Source of the DNA: Henricia sp. BOLD:AAB3569
Taxonomy: Eukaryota > Echinodermata > Asteroidea > Spinulosida > Echinasteridae
Reading direction: 5' to 3'
DNA: 64,000 nucleotides
Assembly (NCBI GenBank): GCA_037783545.1
Contig: JBBELK010000923.1
Location: 62,001 to 126,000, forward strand
In this document: positions 49,001 through 63,500 of the stretch, one piece after another
Layout of the letters: every line of letters starts with the position of its first letter
Numbering within the stretch: the stretch's first letter is position 1
Notes under the pieces: generated by a model
The model's database searches: none
What the model saw: the letters and a program-made list of their open reading frames with translations, nothing else
Told to the model about the DNA's origin: nothing
Translations under genes and position numbers: made by a program

Positions 49001-52000
49001 CAAATTTGGAGGTCGAAAAATTTTCCCACGAACTTCAAATTTTGCATGCTCCTAACACTCTATATTGCGCACCTGTCCTAAAAAATTGAACGGACTTTCG
49101 CCGGGAAATTGCAGATAAATTTAAAAGTTTAGGAAAAAAGGGGTTGGGGCTTCCTGGATGCTCCCGCAACCTGTGGCTGTCTGTACACACCTCTTTGGTG
49201 TACTCCTGATTCGTGCGCATGCTCAGTACTTCGGACTGTCGTAGATACGGCCCAGTTTGGGACGGGATTTTGGTCAAAGTGTGGTCCAAACGTCGGCAAA
49301 TTTGGAGGTCGAAAAATTTTCCGACGAACTTCAAATTTTGCATGCTCCTAACACTGTATATTGCGCACTTGTCCTAAAAAATTGACAGACTTTCGCCGGG
49401 AAATTGCAGAGAAATTTCAAAGTTTAGGAAAAAAAGGGGTTGGGGCTTCCTGGATGCTCCCGCAACCTGTGGCTGTCTGTACACACCTCTTTGGTGTACT
49501 CCTGATTCGTGCGCATGCTCAGTACTTCGGACTGTCGTAGATACGGCCCAGTTTGGGACGGGATTTCGTTCAAAGTGTGGTCCAAACGTCGGCAAATTTG
49601 GAGGTCGAAAAATTTTCCGACGAACTTCAAATTTTGCATGCTCCTAACACTCTATATTGCGCACTTGTCCTAAAAAATTGACAGACTTTCGCCGGGAAAT
49701 TGCAGAGAAATTTCAAAGTTTAGGAAAAAAAGGGGTTGGGGCTTCCTGGATGCTCCCGCAACCTGTGGCTGTCTGTACACACCTCTTTGGTGTACTCCTG
49801 ATTCGTGCGCATGCTCAGTACTTCGGACTGTCGTAGATACGGCCCAGTTTGGGACCGGATTTTGGTCAAAGTGTGGTCCAAACGTCGGCAAATTTGGAGG
49901 TCGAAAAATTTTCCGACGAACTTCAAATTTTGCATGCTCCTAACACTCTATATTGCGCACTTGTCCTAAAAAATTGACAGACTTTCGCCGGGAAATTGCA
50001 GAGAAATTTCAAAGTTTAGGAAAAAAAGGGGTTGGGGCTTCCTGGATGCTCCCGCAACCTGTGGCTGTCTGTACACACCTCTTTGGTGTACTCCTGATTC
50101 GTGCGCATGCTCAGTACTTCGGACTGTCGTAGATACGGCCCAGTTTGGGACCGGATTTTGGTCAAAGTGTGGTCCAAACGTCGGCAAATTTGGAGGTCGA
50201 AAAATTTTCCGACGAACTTCAAATTTTGCATGCTCCTAACACTCTATATTGCGCACTTGTCCTAAAAAATTGACAGACTTTCGCCGGGAAATTGCAGATA
50301 AATTTAAAAGTTTAGGAAAAAAAGGGGTTGGGGCTTCCTGGATGCTCCCGCAACCTGTGGCTGTCTGTACACACCTCTTTGGTGTACTCCTGATTCGTGC
50401 GCATGCTCAGTACTTCGGACTGTCGTAGATACGGCCCAGTTTGGGACGGGATTTTGGTCAAAGTGTGGTCCAAACGTCGGCAAATTTGGAGGTCGAAAAA
50501 TTTTCCGACGAACTTCAAATTTTGCATGCTCCTAACACTCTATATTGCGCACTTGTCCTAAACAATTGACAGACTTTCGCCGGGAAATTGCAGAGAAATT
50601 TCAAAGTTTAGGAAAAAAAGGGGTTGGGGCTTCCTGGATGCTCCCGCAACCTGTGGCTGTCTGTACACACCTCTTTGGTGTACTCCTGATTCGTGCGCAT
50701 GCTCAGTACTTCGGACTGTCGTAGATACGGCCCAGTTTGGGACGGGATTTTGGTCAAAGTGTGGTCCAAACGTCGGCAAATTTGGAGGTCGAAAAATTTT
50801 CCCACGAACTTCAAATTTTGCATGCTCCTAACACTCTATATTGCGCACCTGTCCTAAAAAATTGAACGGACTTTCGCCGGGAAATTGCAGATAAATTTAA
50901 AAGTTTAGGAAAAAAGGGGTTGGGGCTTCCTGGATGCTCCCGCAACCTGTGGCTGTCTGTACACACCTCTTTGGTGTACTCCTGATTCGTGCGCATGCTC
51001 AGTACTTCGGACTGTCGTAGATACGGCCCAGTTTGGGACGGGATTTTGGTCAAAGTGTGGTCCAAACGTCGGCAAATTTGGAGGTCGAAAAATTTTCCGA
51101 CGAACTTCAAATTTTGCATGCTCCTAACACTGTATATTGCGCACTTGTCCTAAAAAATTGACAGACTTTCGCCGGGAAATTGCAGAGAAATTTCAAAGTT
51201 TAGGAAAAAAAGGGGTTGGGGCTTCCTGGATGCTCCCGCAACCTGTGGCTGTCTGTACACACCTCTTTGGTGTACTCCTGATTCGTGCGCATGCTCAGTA
51301 CTTCGGACTGTCGTAGATACGGCCCAGTTTGGGACGGGATTTTGGTCAAAGTGTGGTCCAAACGTCGGCAAATTTGGAGGTCGAAAAATTTTCCGACGAA
51401 CTTCAAATTTTGCATGCTCCTAACACTCTATATTGCGCACTTGTCCTAAAAAATTGACAGACTTTCGCCGGGAAATTGCAGAGAAATTTCAAAGTTTAGG
51501 AAAAAAAGGGGTTGGGGCTTCCTGGATGCTCCCGCAACCTGTGGCTGTCTGTACACACCTCTTTGGTGTACTCCTGATTCGTGCGCATGCTCAGTACTTC
51601 GGACTGTCGTAGATACGGCCCAGTTTGGGACGGGATTTTGGTCAAAGTGTGGTCCAAACGTCGGCAAATTTGGAGGTCGAAAAATTTTCCGACGAACTTC
51701 AAATTTTGCATGCTCCTAACACTCTATATTGCGCACTTGTCCTAAAAAAATGACAGACTTTCGCCGGAAAATTGCAGAGAAATTTCAAAGTTTAGGAAAA
51801 AAGGGGTTGGGGCTTCCTGGATGCTCCCGTAACCTGTGGCTGTCTGTACACACCTCTTTGGTGTACTCCTGATTCGTGCGCATGCTCAGTACTTCGGACT
51901 GTCGTAGATACGGCCCAGTTTGGGACCGGATTTTGGTCAAAGTGTGGTCCAAACGTCGGCAAATTTGGAGGTCGAAAAATTTTCCGACGAACTTCAAATT

Positions 52001-54000
52001 TTGCATGCTCCTAACACTCTATATTGCGCACTTGTCCTAAAAAATTGACAGACTTTCGCCGGGAAATTGCAGATAAATTTAAAAGTTTAGGAAAAAAAGG
52101 GGTTGGGGCTTCCTGGATGCTCCCGCAACCTGTGGCTGTCTGTACACACCTCTTTGGTGTACTCCTGATTCGTGCGCATGCTCAGTACTTCGGACTGTCG
52201 TAGATACGGCCCAGTTTGGGACGGGATTTTGGTCAAAGTGTGGTCCAAACGTCGGCAAATTTGGAGGTCGAACAATTTTCCGACGAACTTCAAATTTTGC
52301 ATGCTCCTAACACTCTATATTGCGCACTTGTCCTAAAAAATTGACAGACTTTCGCCGGGAAATTGCAGAGAAATTTCAAAGTTTAGGAAAAAAAGGGGTT
52401 GGGGCTTCCTGGATGCTCCCGCAACCTGTGGCTGTCTGTACACACCTCTTTGGTGTACTCCTGATTCGTGCGCATGCTCAGTACTTCGGACTGTCGTAGA
52501 TACGGCCCAGTTTGGGACCGGATTTTGGTCAAAGTGTGGTCCAAACGTCGGCAAATTTGGAGGTCGAAAATTTTCCGACGAACTTCAAATTTTGCATGCT
52601 CCTAACACTCTATATTGCGCACTTGTCCTAAAAAATTGACAGACTTTCGCCGGGAAATTGCAGATAAATTTAAAAGTTTAGGAAAAAAAGGGGTTGGGGC
52701 TTCCTGGATGCTCCCGCAACCTGTGGCTGTCTGTACACACCTCTTTGGTGTACTCCTGATTCGTGCGCATGCTCAGTACTTCGGACTGTCGTAGATACGG
52801 CCCAGTTTGGGACGGGATTTTGGTCAAAGTGTGGTCCAAACGTCGGCAAATTTGGAGGTCGAAAAATTTTCCGACGAACTTCAAATTTTGCATGCTCCTA
52901 ACACTCTGTATTGCGCACTTGTCCTAAAAAATTGACAGACTTTCGCCGGGAAATTGCAGAGAAATTTCAAAGTTTAGGAAAAAAAGGGGTTGGGGCTTCC
53001 TGGATGCTCCCGCAACCTGTGGCTGTCTGTACACACCTCTTTGGTGTACTCCTGATTCGTGCGCATGCTCAGTACTTCGGACTGTCGTAGATACGGCCCA
53101 GTTTGGGACGGGATTTTGGTCAAAGTGTGGTCCAAACGTCGGCAAATTTGGAGGTCGAAAAATTTTCCGACGAACTTCAAATTTTGCATGCTCCTAACAC
53201 TCTATATTGCGCACTTGTCCTAAAAAATTGACAGACTTTCGCCGGGAAATTGCAGAGAAATTTCAAAGTTTAGGAAAAAAAGGGGTTGGGGCTTCCTGGA
53301 TGCTCCCGAAACCTGTGGCTGTCTGTACACACCTCTTTGGTGTACTCCTGATTCGTGCGCATGCTCAGTACTTCGGACTGTCGTAGATACGGCCCAGTTT
53401 GGGACGGGATTTTGGTCAAAGTGTGGTCCAAACGTCGGCAAATTTGGAGGTCGAAAAATTTTCCCACGAACTTCAAATTTTGCATGCTCCTAACACTCTA
53501 TATTGCGCACTTGTCCTAAAAAATTGAACGGACTTTCGCCGGGAAATTGCAGATAAATTTAAAAGTTTAGGAAAAAAGGGGTTGGGGCTTCCTGGATGCT
53601 CCCGCAACCTGTGGCTGTCTGTACACACCTCTTTGGTGTACTCCTGATTCGTGCGCATGCTCAGTACTTCGGACTGTCGTAGATACGGCCCAGTTTGGGA
53701 CGGGATTTTGGTCAAAGTGTGGTCCAAACGTCGGCAAATTTGGAGGTCGAAAAATTTTCCGACGAACTTCAAATTTTGCATGCTCCTAACACTGTATATT
53801 GCGCACTTGTCCTAAAAAATTGACAGACTTTCGCCGGGAAATTGCAGAGAAATTTCAAAGTTTAGGAAAAAAAGGGGTTGGGGCTTCCTGGATGCTCCCG
53901 CAACCTGTGGCTGTCTGTACACACCTCTTTGGTGTACTCCTGATTCGTGCGCATGCTCAGTACTTCGGACTGTCGTAGATACGGCCCAGTTTGGGACGGG
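43020..54000 (+). repeat. 7101-bp (24-monomer) duplication, about 43.0-46.9 kb versus 50.1-54.0 kb
   Basis: Unusual variants recur at exactly 7101 bp: GGGACCGG (43050 and 50151), TTGAACGG (43763 and 50864, 46425 and 53526), GTCGAACAATTTT (45170 and 52271), the shortened GGTCGAAAATTTTCC (45461 and 52562), CACTCTGTATTG (45807 and 52908) and CACTGTATATTG (46691 and 53792). A few differences have accumulated, such as CCTAAACAATTG and CGCACCTGTCC only in the right copy. Part of the right copy is repeated once more 1775 bp on (52272 and 54047, 52562 and 54337, 52908 and 54683). Confidence 0.85.
47565..51115 (+). repeat. Six-monomer higher-order repeat, two units (1775 and 1776 bp)
   Basis: Units 47565-49339 and 49340-51115 have the same order of monomer classes: TTTCGTTCAAAG, GGGACCGG, GGGACCGG, GATAAATTTAAAAG, CCTAAACAATTG with TTTTCCCACG, and TTGAACGG with CGCACCTGTCC. 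The rare CACCTG change (49072 and 50848) is found nowhere else. The first halves of monomer 1 differ (CCTAACAAAATGAC with CCGTAACC in the left unit, CACTGTATATTG in the right), which places the exchange point inside that monomer, before 47788. Confidence 0.9.
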
Positions 54001-57000
54001 ATTTTGGTCAAAGTGTGGTCCAAACGTCGGCAAATTTGGAGGTCGAACAATTTTCCGACGAACTTCAAATTTTGCATGCTCCTAACACTCTATATTGCGC
54101 ACTTGTCCTAAAAAATTGACAGACTTTCGCCGGGAAATTGCAGAGAAATTTCAAAGTTTAGGAAAAAAAGGGGTTGGGGCTTCCTGGATGCTCCCGCAAC
54201 CTGTGGCTGTCTGTACACACCTCTTTGGTGTACTCCTGATTCGTGCGCATGCTCAGTACTTCGGACTGTCGTAGATACGGCCCAGTTTGGGACCGGATTT
54301 TGGTCAAAGTGTGGTCCAAACGTCGGCAAATTTGGAGGTCGAAAATTTTCCGACGAACTTCAAATTTTGCATGCTCCTAACACTCTATATTGCGCACTTG
54401 TCCTAAAAAATTGACAGACTTTCGCCGGGAAATTGCAGATAAATTTAAAAGTTTAGGAAAAAAAGGGGTTGGGGCTTCCTGGATGCTCCCGCAACCTGTG
54501 GCTGTCTGTACACACCTCTTTGGTGTACTCCTGATTCGTGCGCATGCTCAGTACTTCGGACTGTCGTAGATACGGCCCAGTTTGGGACGGGATTTTGGTC
54601 AAAGTGTGGTCCAAACGTCGGCAAATTTGGAGGTCGAAAAATTTTCCGACGAACTTCAAATTTTGCATGCTCCTAACACTCTGTATTGCGCACTTGTCCT
54701 AAAAAATTGACAGACTTTCGCCGGGAAATTGCAGAGAAATTTCAAAGTTTAGGAAAAAAAGGGGTTGGGGCTTCCTGGATGCTCCCGCAACCTGTGGCTG
54801 TCTGTACACACCTCTTTGGTGTACTCCTGATTCGTGCGCATGCTCAGTACTTCGGACTGTCGTAGATACGGCCCAGTTTGGGACGGGATTTTGGTCAAAG
54901 TGTGGTCCAAACGTCGGCAAATTTGGAGGTCGAAAAATTTTCCGACGAACTTCAAATTTTGCATGCTCCTAACACTCTATATTGCGCACTTGTCCTAAAA
55001 AATTGACAGACTTTCGCCGGGAAATTGCAGAGAAATTTCAAAGTTTAGGAAAAAAAGGGGTTGGGGCTTCCTGGATGCTCCCGAAACCTGTGGCTGTCTG
55101 TACACACCTCTTTGGTGTACTCCTGATTCGTGCGCATGCTCAGTACTTCGGACTGTCGTAGATACGGCCCAGTTTGGGACGGGATTTTGGTCAAAGTGTG
55201 GTCCAAACGTCGGCAAATTTGGAGGTCGAAAAATTTTCCCACGAACTTCAAATTTTGCATGCTCCTAACACTCTATATTGCGCACTTGTCCTAAAAAATT
55301 GAACGGACTTTCGCCGGGAAATTGCAGATAAATTTAAAAGTTTAGGAAAAAAAGGGGTTGGGGCTTCCTGGATGCTCCCGCAACCTGTGGCTGTCTGTAC
55401 ACACCTCTTTGGTGTACTCCTGATTCGTGCGCATGCTCAGTACTTCGGACTGTCGTAGATACGGCCCAGTTTGGGACGGGATTTTGGTCAAAGTGTGGTC
55501 CAAACGTCGGCAAATTTGGAGGTCGAAAAATTTTCCGACGAACTTCAAATTTTGCATGCTCCTAACACTGTATATTGCGCACTTGTCCTAAAAAATTGAC
55601 AGACTTTCGCCGGGAAATTGCAGAGAAATTTCAAAGTTTAGGAAAAAAAGGGGTTGGGGCTTCCTGGATGCTCCCGCAACCTGTGGCTGTCTGTACACAC
55701 CTCTTTGGTGTACTCCTGATTCGTGCGCATGCTCAGTACTTCGGACTGTCGTAGATACGGCCCAGTTTGGGACGGGATTTTGGTCAAAGTGTGGTCCAAA
55801 CGTCGGCAAATTTGGAGGTCGAAAAATTTTCCCACGAACTTCAAATTTTGCATGCTCCTAACACTCTATATTGCGCACTTGTCCTAAAAAATTGAACGGA
55901 CTTTCGCCGGGAAATTGCAGATAAATTTAAAAGTTTAGGAAAAAAGGGGTTGGGGCTTCCTGGATGCTCCCGCAACCTGTGGCTGTCTGTACACACCTCT
56001 TTGGTGTACTCCTGATTCGTGCGCATGCTCAGTACTTCGGACTGTCGTAGATACGGCCCAGTTTGGGACGGGATTTTGGTCAAAGTGTGGTCCAAACGTC
56101 GGCAAATTTGGAGGTCGAAAAATTTTCCGACGAACTTCAAATTTTGCATGCTCCTAACACTGTATATTGCGCACTTGTCCTAAAAAATTGACAGACTTTC
56201 GCCGGGAAATTGCAGAGAAATTTCAAAGTTTAGGAAAAAAAGGGGTTGGGGCTTCCTGGATGCTCCCGCAACCTGTGGCTGTCTGTACACACCTCTTTGG
56301 TGTACTCCTGATTCGTGCGCATGCTCAGTACTTCGGACTGTCGTAGATACGGCCCAGTTTGGGACGGGATTTTGGTCAAAGTGTGGTCCAAACGTCGGCA
56401 AATTTGGAGGTCGAAAAATTTTCCGACGAACTTCAAATTTTGCATGCTCCTAACACTCTATATTGCGCACTTGTCCTAAAAAATTGACAGACTTTCGCCG
56501 GGAAATTGCAGAGAAATTTCAAAGTTTAGGAAAAAAAGGGGTTGGGGCTTCCTGGATGCTCCCGCAACCTGTGGATGTCTGTACACACCTCTTTGGTGTA
56601 CTCCTGATTCGTGCGCATGCTCAGTACTTCGGACTGTCGTAGATACGGCCCAGTTTGGGACGGGATTTTGGTCAAAGTGTGGTCCAAACGTCGGCAAATT
56701 TGGAGGTCGAAAAATTTTCCGACGAACTTCAAATTTTGCATGCTCCTAACACTCTATATTGCGCACTTGTCCTAAAAAAATGACAGACTTTCGCCGGAAA
56801 ATTGCAGAGAAATTTCAAAGTTTAGGAAAAAAGGGGTTGGGGCTTCCTGGATGCTCCCGTAACCTGTGGCTGTCTGTACACACCTCTTTGGTGTACTCCT
56901 GATTCGTGCGCATGCTCAGTACTTCGGACTGTCGTAGATACGGCCCAGTTTGGGACGGGATTTCGTTCAAAGTGTGGTCCAAACGTCGGCAAATTTGGAG

Positions 57001-60000
57001 GTCGAAAAATTTTCCGACGAACTTCAAATTTTGCATGCTCCTAACACTCTATATTGCGCACTTGTCCTAAAAAATTGACAGACTTTCGCCGGGAAATTGC
57101 AGAGAAATTTCAAAGTTTAGGAAAAAAAGGGGTTGGGGCTTCCTGGATGCTCCCGCAACCTGTGGCTGTCTGTACACACCTCTTTGGTGTACTCCTGATT
57201 CGTGCGCATGCTCAGTACTTCGGACTGTCGTAGATACGGCCCAGTTTGGGACCGGATTTTGGTCAAAGTGTGGTCCAAACGTCGGCAAATTTGGAGGTCG
57301 AAAAATTTTCCGACGAACTTCAAATTTTGCATGCTCCTAACACTCTATATTGCGCACTTGTCCTAAAAAATTGACAGACTTTCGCCGGGAAATTGCAGAT
57401 AAATTTAAAAGTTTAGGAAAAAAAGGGGTTGGGGCTTCCTGGATGCTCCCGCAACCTGTGGCTGTCTGTACACACCTCTTTGGTGTACTCCTGATTCGTG
57501 CGCATGCTCAGTACTTCGGACTGTCGTAGATACGGCCCAGTTTGGGACGGGATTTTGGTCAAAGTGTGGTCCAAACGTCGGCAAATTTGGAGGTCGAAAA
57601 ATTTTCCGACGAACTTCAAATTTTGCATGCTCCTAACACTCTATATTGCGCACTTGTCCTAAAAAATTGACAAACTTTCGCCGGGAAATTGCAGAGAAAT
57701 TTCAAAGTTTAGGAAAAAAAGGGGTTGGGGCTTCCTGGATGCTCCCGCAACTTGTGGCTGTCTGTACACACCTATTTGGTGTACTCCTGATTCGTGCGCA
57801 TGCTCAGTACTTCGGACTGTCGTAGATACGGCCCAGTTTGGGACGGGATTTTGGTCAAAGTGTGGTCCAAACGTCGGCAAATTTGGAGGTCGAAAAATTT
57901 TCCGACGAACTTCAAATTTTGCATGCTCCTAACACTCTATATTGCGCACTTGTCCTAAAAAATTGACAGACTTTCGCCGGGAAATTGCAGAGAAATTTCA
58001 AAGTTTAGGAAAAAAAGGGGTTGGGGCTTCCTGGATGCTCCCGCAACCTGTGGCTGTCTGTACACACCTCTATGGTGTACTCCTGATTCGTGTGCATGCT
58101 CAGTACTTCGGACTGTCGTAGATACGGCCCAGTTTGGGACGGGATTTTGGTCAAAGTGTGGTCCAAACGTCGGCAAATTTGGAGGTCGAAAAATTTTCCG
58201 ACGAACTTCAAATTTTGCATGCTCCTAACACTCTATATTGCGAACTTGTCCTAAAAAATTGACAGACTTTCGCCGGGAAATTGCAGAGAAATTTCAAAGT
58301 TTAGGAAAAAAAGGGGTTGGGGCTTCCTGGATGCTCCCGCAACCTGTGGCTGTCTGTACACACCTCTTTGGTGTACTCCTGATTCGTGCGCATGCTCAGT
58401 ACTTCGGACTGTCGTAGATACGGCCCAGTTTGGGACGGGATTTTGGTCAAAGTGTGGTCCAAACGTCGGCAAATTTGGAGGTCGAAAAATTTTCCGACGA
58501 ACTTCAAATTTTGCATGCTCCTAACACTCTATATTGCGCACTTGTCCTAAAAAAATTGACAGACTTTCGCCGGGAAATTGCAGAGAAATTTCAAAGTTTA
58601 GGAAAAAAAGGGGTTGGGGCTTCCTGGATGCTCCCGAAACCTGTGGCTGTCTGTACACACCTCTTTGGTGTACTCCTGATTCGTGCGCATGCTCAGTACT
58701 TCGGACTGTCGTAGATACGGCCCAGTTTGGGACGGGATTTTGGTCAAAGTGTGGTCCAAACGTCGGCAAATTTGGAGGTCGAAAAATTTTCCCACGAACT
58801 TCAAATTTTGCATGCTCCTAAGACTCTATATTGCGCACTTGTCCTAAAAAATTGAACGGACTTTCGCCGGGAAATTGCAGATAAATTTAAAAGTTTAGGA
58901 AAAAAAGGGGTTGGGGCTTCCTGGATGCTCCCGCAACCTGTGGCTGTCTGTACACACCTCTTTGGTGTACTCCTGATTCGTGCGCATGCTCAGTACTTCG
59001 GACTGTCGTAGATACGGCCCAGTTTGGGACGGGATTTTGGTCAAAGTGTGGTCCAAACGTCGGCAAATTTGGAGGTCGAAAAATTTTCCGACGAACTTCA
59101 AATTTTGCATGCTCCTAACACTCTATATTGCGCACTTGTCCTAAAAAATTGACAGACTTTCGCCGGGAAATTGCAGAGAAATTTCAAAGTTTAGGAAAAA
59201 AAGGGGTTGGGGCTTCCTGGATGCTCCCGCAACCTGTGGCTGTCTGTACACACCTCTATGGTGTACTCCTGATTCGTGCGCATGCTCAGTACTTCGGACT
59301 GTCGTAGATACGGCCCAGTTTGGGACGGGATTTTGGTCAAAGTGTGGTCCAAACGTCGGCAAATTTGGAGGTCGAAAAATTTTCCGACGAACTTCAAATT
59401 TTGCATGCTCCTAACACTCTATATTGCGAACTTGTCTTAAAAAATTGACAGACTTTCGCCGGGAAATTGCAGAGAAATTTCAAAGTTTAGGAAAAAAAGG
59501 GGTTGGGGCTTCCTGGATGCTCCCGCAACCTGTGGCTGTCTGTACACACCTCTTTGGTGTACTCCTGATTCGTGCGCATGCTCAGTACTTCGGACTGTCG
59601 TAGATACGGCCCAGTTTGGGACGGGATTTTGGTCAAAGTGTGGTCCAAACGTCGGCAAATTTGGAGGTCGAAAAATTTTCCGACGAACTTCAAATTTTGC
59701 ATGCTCCTAACACTCTATATTGCGCACTTGTCCTAAAAAATTGACAGACTTTCGCCGGGAAATTGCAGAGAAATTTCAAAGTTTAGGAAAAAAAGGGGTT
59801 GGGGCTTCCTGGATGCTCCCGAAACCTGTGGCTGTCTGTACACACCTCTTTGGTGTACTCCTGATTCGTGCGCATGCTCAGTACTTCGGACTGTCGTAGA
59901 TACGGCCCAGTTTGGGACGGGATTTTGGTCAAAGTGTGGTCCAAACGTCGGCAAATTTGGAGGTCGAAAAATTTTCCCACGAACTTCAAATTTTGCATGC

Positions 60001-60586
60001 TCCTAACACTCTATATTGCGCACTTGTCCTAAAAAATTGAACGGACTTTCGCCGGGAAATTGCAGATAAATTTAAAAGTTTAGGAAAAAAAGGGGTTGGG
60101 GCTTCCTGGATGCTCCCGCAACCTGTGGCTGTCTGTACACACCTCTTTGGTGTACTCCTGATTCGTGCGCATGCTCAGTACTTCGGACTGTCGTAGATAC
60201 GGCCCAGTTTGGGACGGGATTTTGGTCAAAGTGTGGTCCAAACGTCGGCAAATTTGGAGGTCGAAAAATTTTCCGACGAACTTCAAATTTTGCATGCTCC
60301 TAACACTGTATATTGCGCACTTGTCCTAAAAAATTGACAGACTTTCGCCGGGAAATTGCAGAGAAATTTCAAAGTTTAGGAAAAAAAGGGGTTGGGGCTT
60401 CCTGGATGCTCCCGCAACCTGTGGCTGTCTGTACACACCTCTTTGGTGTACTCCTGATTCGTGCGCATGCTCAGTACTTCGGACTGCGTAGATACGGCCC
60501 AGTTTGGGACGGGATTTTGGTCAAAGTGTGGTCCAAACGTCGGCAAATTTGGAGGTCGAAAAATTTTCCGACGAACTTCAAATTTT

Positions 60587-63500
60587 GCATGCTCCTAACA
60601 CTCTATATTGCGCACTTGTCCTAAAAAATTGACAGACTTTCGCCGGGAAATTGCAGAGAAATTTCAAAGTTTAGGGAAAAAAGGGGTTGGGGCTTCCTGG
60701 ATGCTCCCGCAACCTGTGGCTGTCTGTACACACCTCTTTGGTGTACTCCTGATTCGTGCGCATGCTCAGTACTTCGGACTGTCGTAGATACGGCCCAGTT
60801 TGGGACGGGATTTTGGTCAAAGTGTGGTCCAAACGTCGGCAACTTTGGAGGTCGAAAAATTTTCCGACGAACTTCAAATTTTGCATGCTCCTGACACTCT
60901 ATATTGCGCACTTGTCCTAAAAAAATGACAGACTTTCGCCGGAAAATTGCAGAGAAATTTCAAAGTTTAGGAAAAAAAGGGGTTGGGGCTTCCTGGATGC
61001 TCCCGCAACCTGTGGCTGTCTGTACACACCTCTTTGGTGTACTCCTGATTCGTGCGCATGCTCACTACTTCGGACTGTCGTAGATACGGCCCAGTTTGGG
61101 ACGGGATTTTGGTCAAAGTGTGGTCCAAACGTCGGCAAATTTGGAGGTCGAAAAATTTTCCGACGAACTTCAAATTTTGCATGCTCCTAACACTCTATAT
61201 TGCGCACTTGTCCTAAAAAATTGACAGACTTTCGCCGGGAAATTGCAGAGAAATTTCAAAGTTTAGGAAAAAAAGGGGTTGGGGCTTCCTGGATGCTCCC
61301 GCAACCTGTGGCTGTCTGTACACACCTCTTTGGTGTACTCCTGATTCGTGCGCATGCTCAGTACTTCGGACTGTCGTAGATACGGCCCAGTTTGGGACGG
61401 GATTTTGGTCAAAGTGTGGTCCAAACGTCGGCAAATTTGGAGGTCGAAAAATTTTCCGACGAACTTCAAATTTTGCATGCTCCTAACACTCTATATTGCG
61501 CACTTGTCCTAAAAAATTGACAGACTTTCGCCGGGAAATTGCAGAGAAATTTCAAAGTTTAGGAAAAAAAGGGGTTGGGGCTTCCTGGATGCTCCCGCAA
61601 CCTGTGGCTGTCTGTACACACCTCTTTGGTGTACTCCTGATTCGTGCGCATGCTCAGTACTTCGGACTGTCGTAGATACGGCCCAGTTTGGGACGGGATT
61701 TTGGTCAAAGTGTGGTCCAAACGTCGGCAAATTTGGAGGTCGAAAAATTTTCCGACGAACTTCAAATTTTGCATGCTCCTAACACTCTATATTGCGCACT
61801 TGTCCTACAAAATTGACAGACTTTCGCCGGGAAATTGCAGAGAAATTTCAAAGTTTAGGAAAAAAAGGGGTTGGGGCTTCCTGGATGCTCCCGCAACCTG
61901 TGGCTGTCTGTACACACCTCTTTGGTGTACTCCTGATTCGTGCGCATGCTCAGTACTTCGGACTGTCGTAGATACGGCCCAGTTTGGGACCGGATTTTGG
62001 TCAAAGTGTGGTCCAAACGTCGGCAAATTTGGAGGTCGAAAAATTTTCCGACGAACTTCAAATTTTGCATGCTCCTAACACTCTATATTGCGGACTTGTC
62101 CTAAAAAATTGACAGACTTTCGCCGGGAAATTGCAGAGAAATTTCAAAGTTTAGGAAAAAAAGGGGTTGGGGCTTCCTGGATGCTCCCGCAACCTGTGGC
62201 TGTCTGTACACACCTCTTTGGTGTACTCCTGATTCGTGCGCATGCTCAGTACTTCGGACTGTCGTAGATACGGCCCAGTTTGGGACGGGATTTTGGTCAA
62301 AGTGTGGTCCAAACGTCGGCAAATTTGGAGGTCGAAAAATTTTCCGACGAACTTCAAATTTTGCATGCTCCTAACACTCTATATTGCGCACTTGTCCTAA
62401 AAAATTGACAGACTTTCGCCGGGAAATTGCAGAGAAATTTCAAAGTTTAGGAAAAAAAGGGGTTGGGGCTTCCTGGATGCTCCCGCAACCTGTGGCTGTC
62501 TGTACACACCTCTTTGGTGTACTCCTGATTCGTGCGCATGCTCAGTACCTCGGACTGTCGTAGATACGGCCCAGTTTGGGACGGGATTTTGGTCAAAGTG
62601 TGGTCCAAACGTCGGCAAATTTGGAGGTCGAAAAATTTTCCGACGAACTTCAAATTGTGCATGCTCCTAACACTCTATATTGCGCACTTGTCCTAAAAAA
62701 TTGACAGACTTTCGCCGGGAAATTGCAGAGAAATTTCAAAGTTTAGGAAAAAAAGGGGTTGGGGCTTCCTGGATGCTCCCGCAACCTGTGGCTGTCTGTA
62801 CACACCTCTTTGGTGTACTCCTGATTCGTGCGCATGCTCAGTACTTCGGACTGTCGTAGATACGGCCCAGTTTGGGACGGGATTTTGGTCAAAGTGTGAT
62901 CCAAACGTCGGCAAATTTGGAGGTCGAAAAATTTTCCGACGAACTTCAAATTTTGCATGCTCCTAACACTCTATATTGCGCACTTGTCCTAAAAAATTGA
63001 CAGACTTTCGCCGGGAAATTGCAGAGAAATTTCAAAGTTTAGGAAAAAAGGGGTTGGGGCTTCCTGGATGCTCCCGCAACCTGTGGCTGTCTGTACACAC
63101 CTCTTTGGTGTACTCCTGATTCGTGCGCATGCTCAGTACTTCGGACTGTCGTAGATACGGCCCAGTTTGGGACGGGATTTTGGTCAAAGTGTGGTTCAAA
63201 CGTCGGCAAATTTGGAGGTCGAAAAAATTTCCGACGAACTTCAAATTTTGCATGCTCCTAACACTCTATATTGCGCACTTGTCCTAAAAAATTGACAGAC
63301 TTTCGCCGGGAAATTGCAGAGAAATTTCAAAGTTTAGGAAAAAAAGGGGTTGGGGCTTCCTGGATGCTCCCGCAACCTGTGGCTGTCTGTACACACCTCT
63401 TTGGTGTACTCCTGATTCGTGCGCATGCTCAGTACTTCGGACTGTCGTAGATACGGCCCAGTTTGGGACGGGATTTTGGTCAAAGTGTGGTCCAAACGTC

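Larger units (their letters stand above)
36359..60586 (+). repeat. SINE-free higher-order block with TTGAACGG and GATAAATTTAAAAG monomers
   Basis: This block is defined by monomer classes absent elsewhere. Fourteen monomers have ATTGAACGGACTTTC for ATTGACAGACTTTC (GAACGG at 36403, 37884, 40547, 41694, 43763, 46425, 47017, 49088, 50864, 53526, 55301, 55894, 58854, 60039). They are usually preceded by a monomer ending TTTTCCCACGAAC and followed by one with CACTGTATATTG. Other classes carry CAGATAAATTTAAAAG, TGGGACCGGATTTT, or GATTTCGTTCAAAG (38950, 47788, 49564, 56961). The spacings show nested six-monomer and 24-monomer units. Confidence 0.88.
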
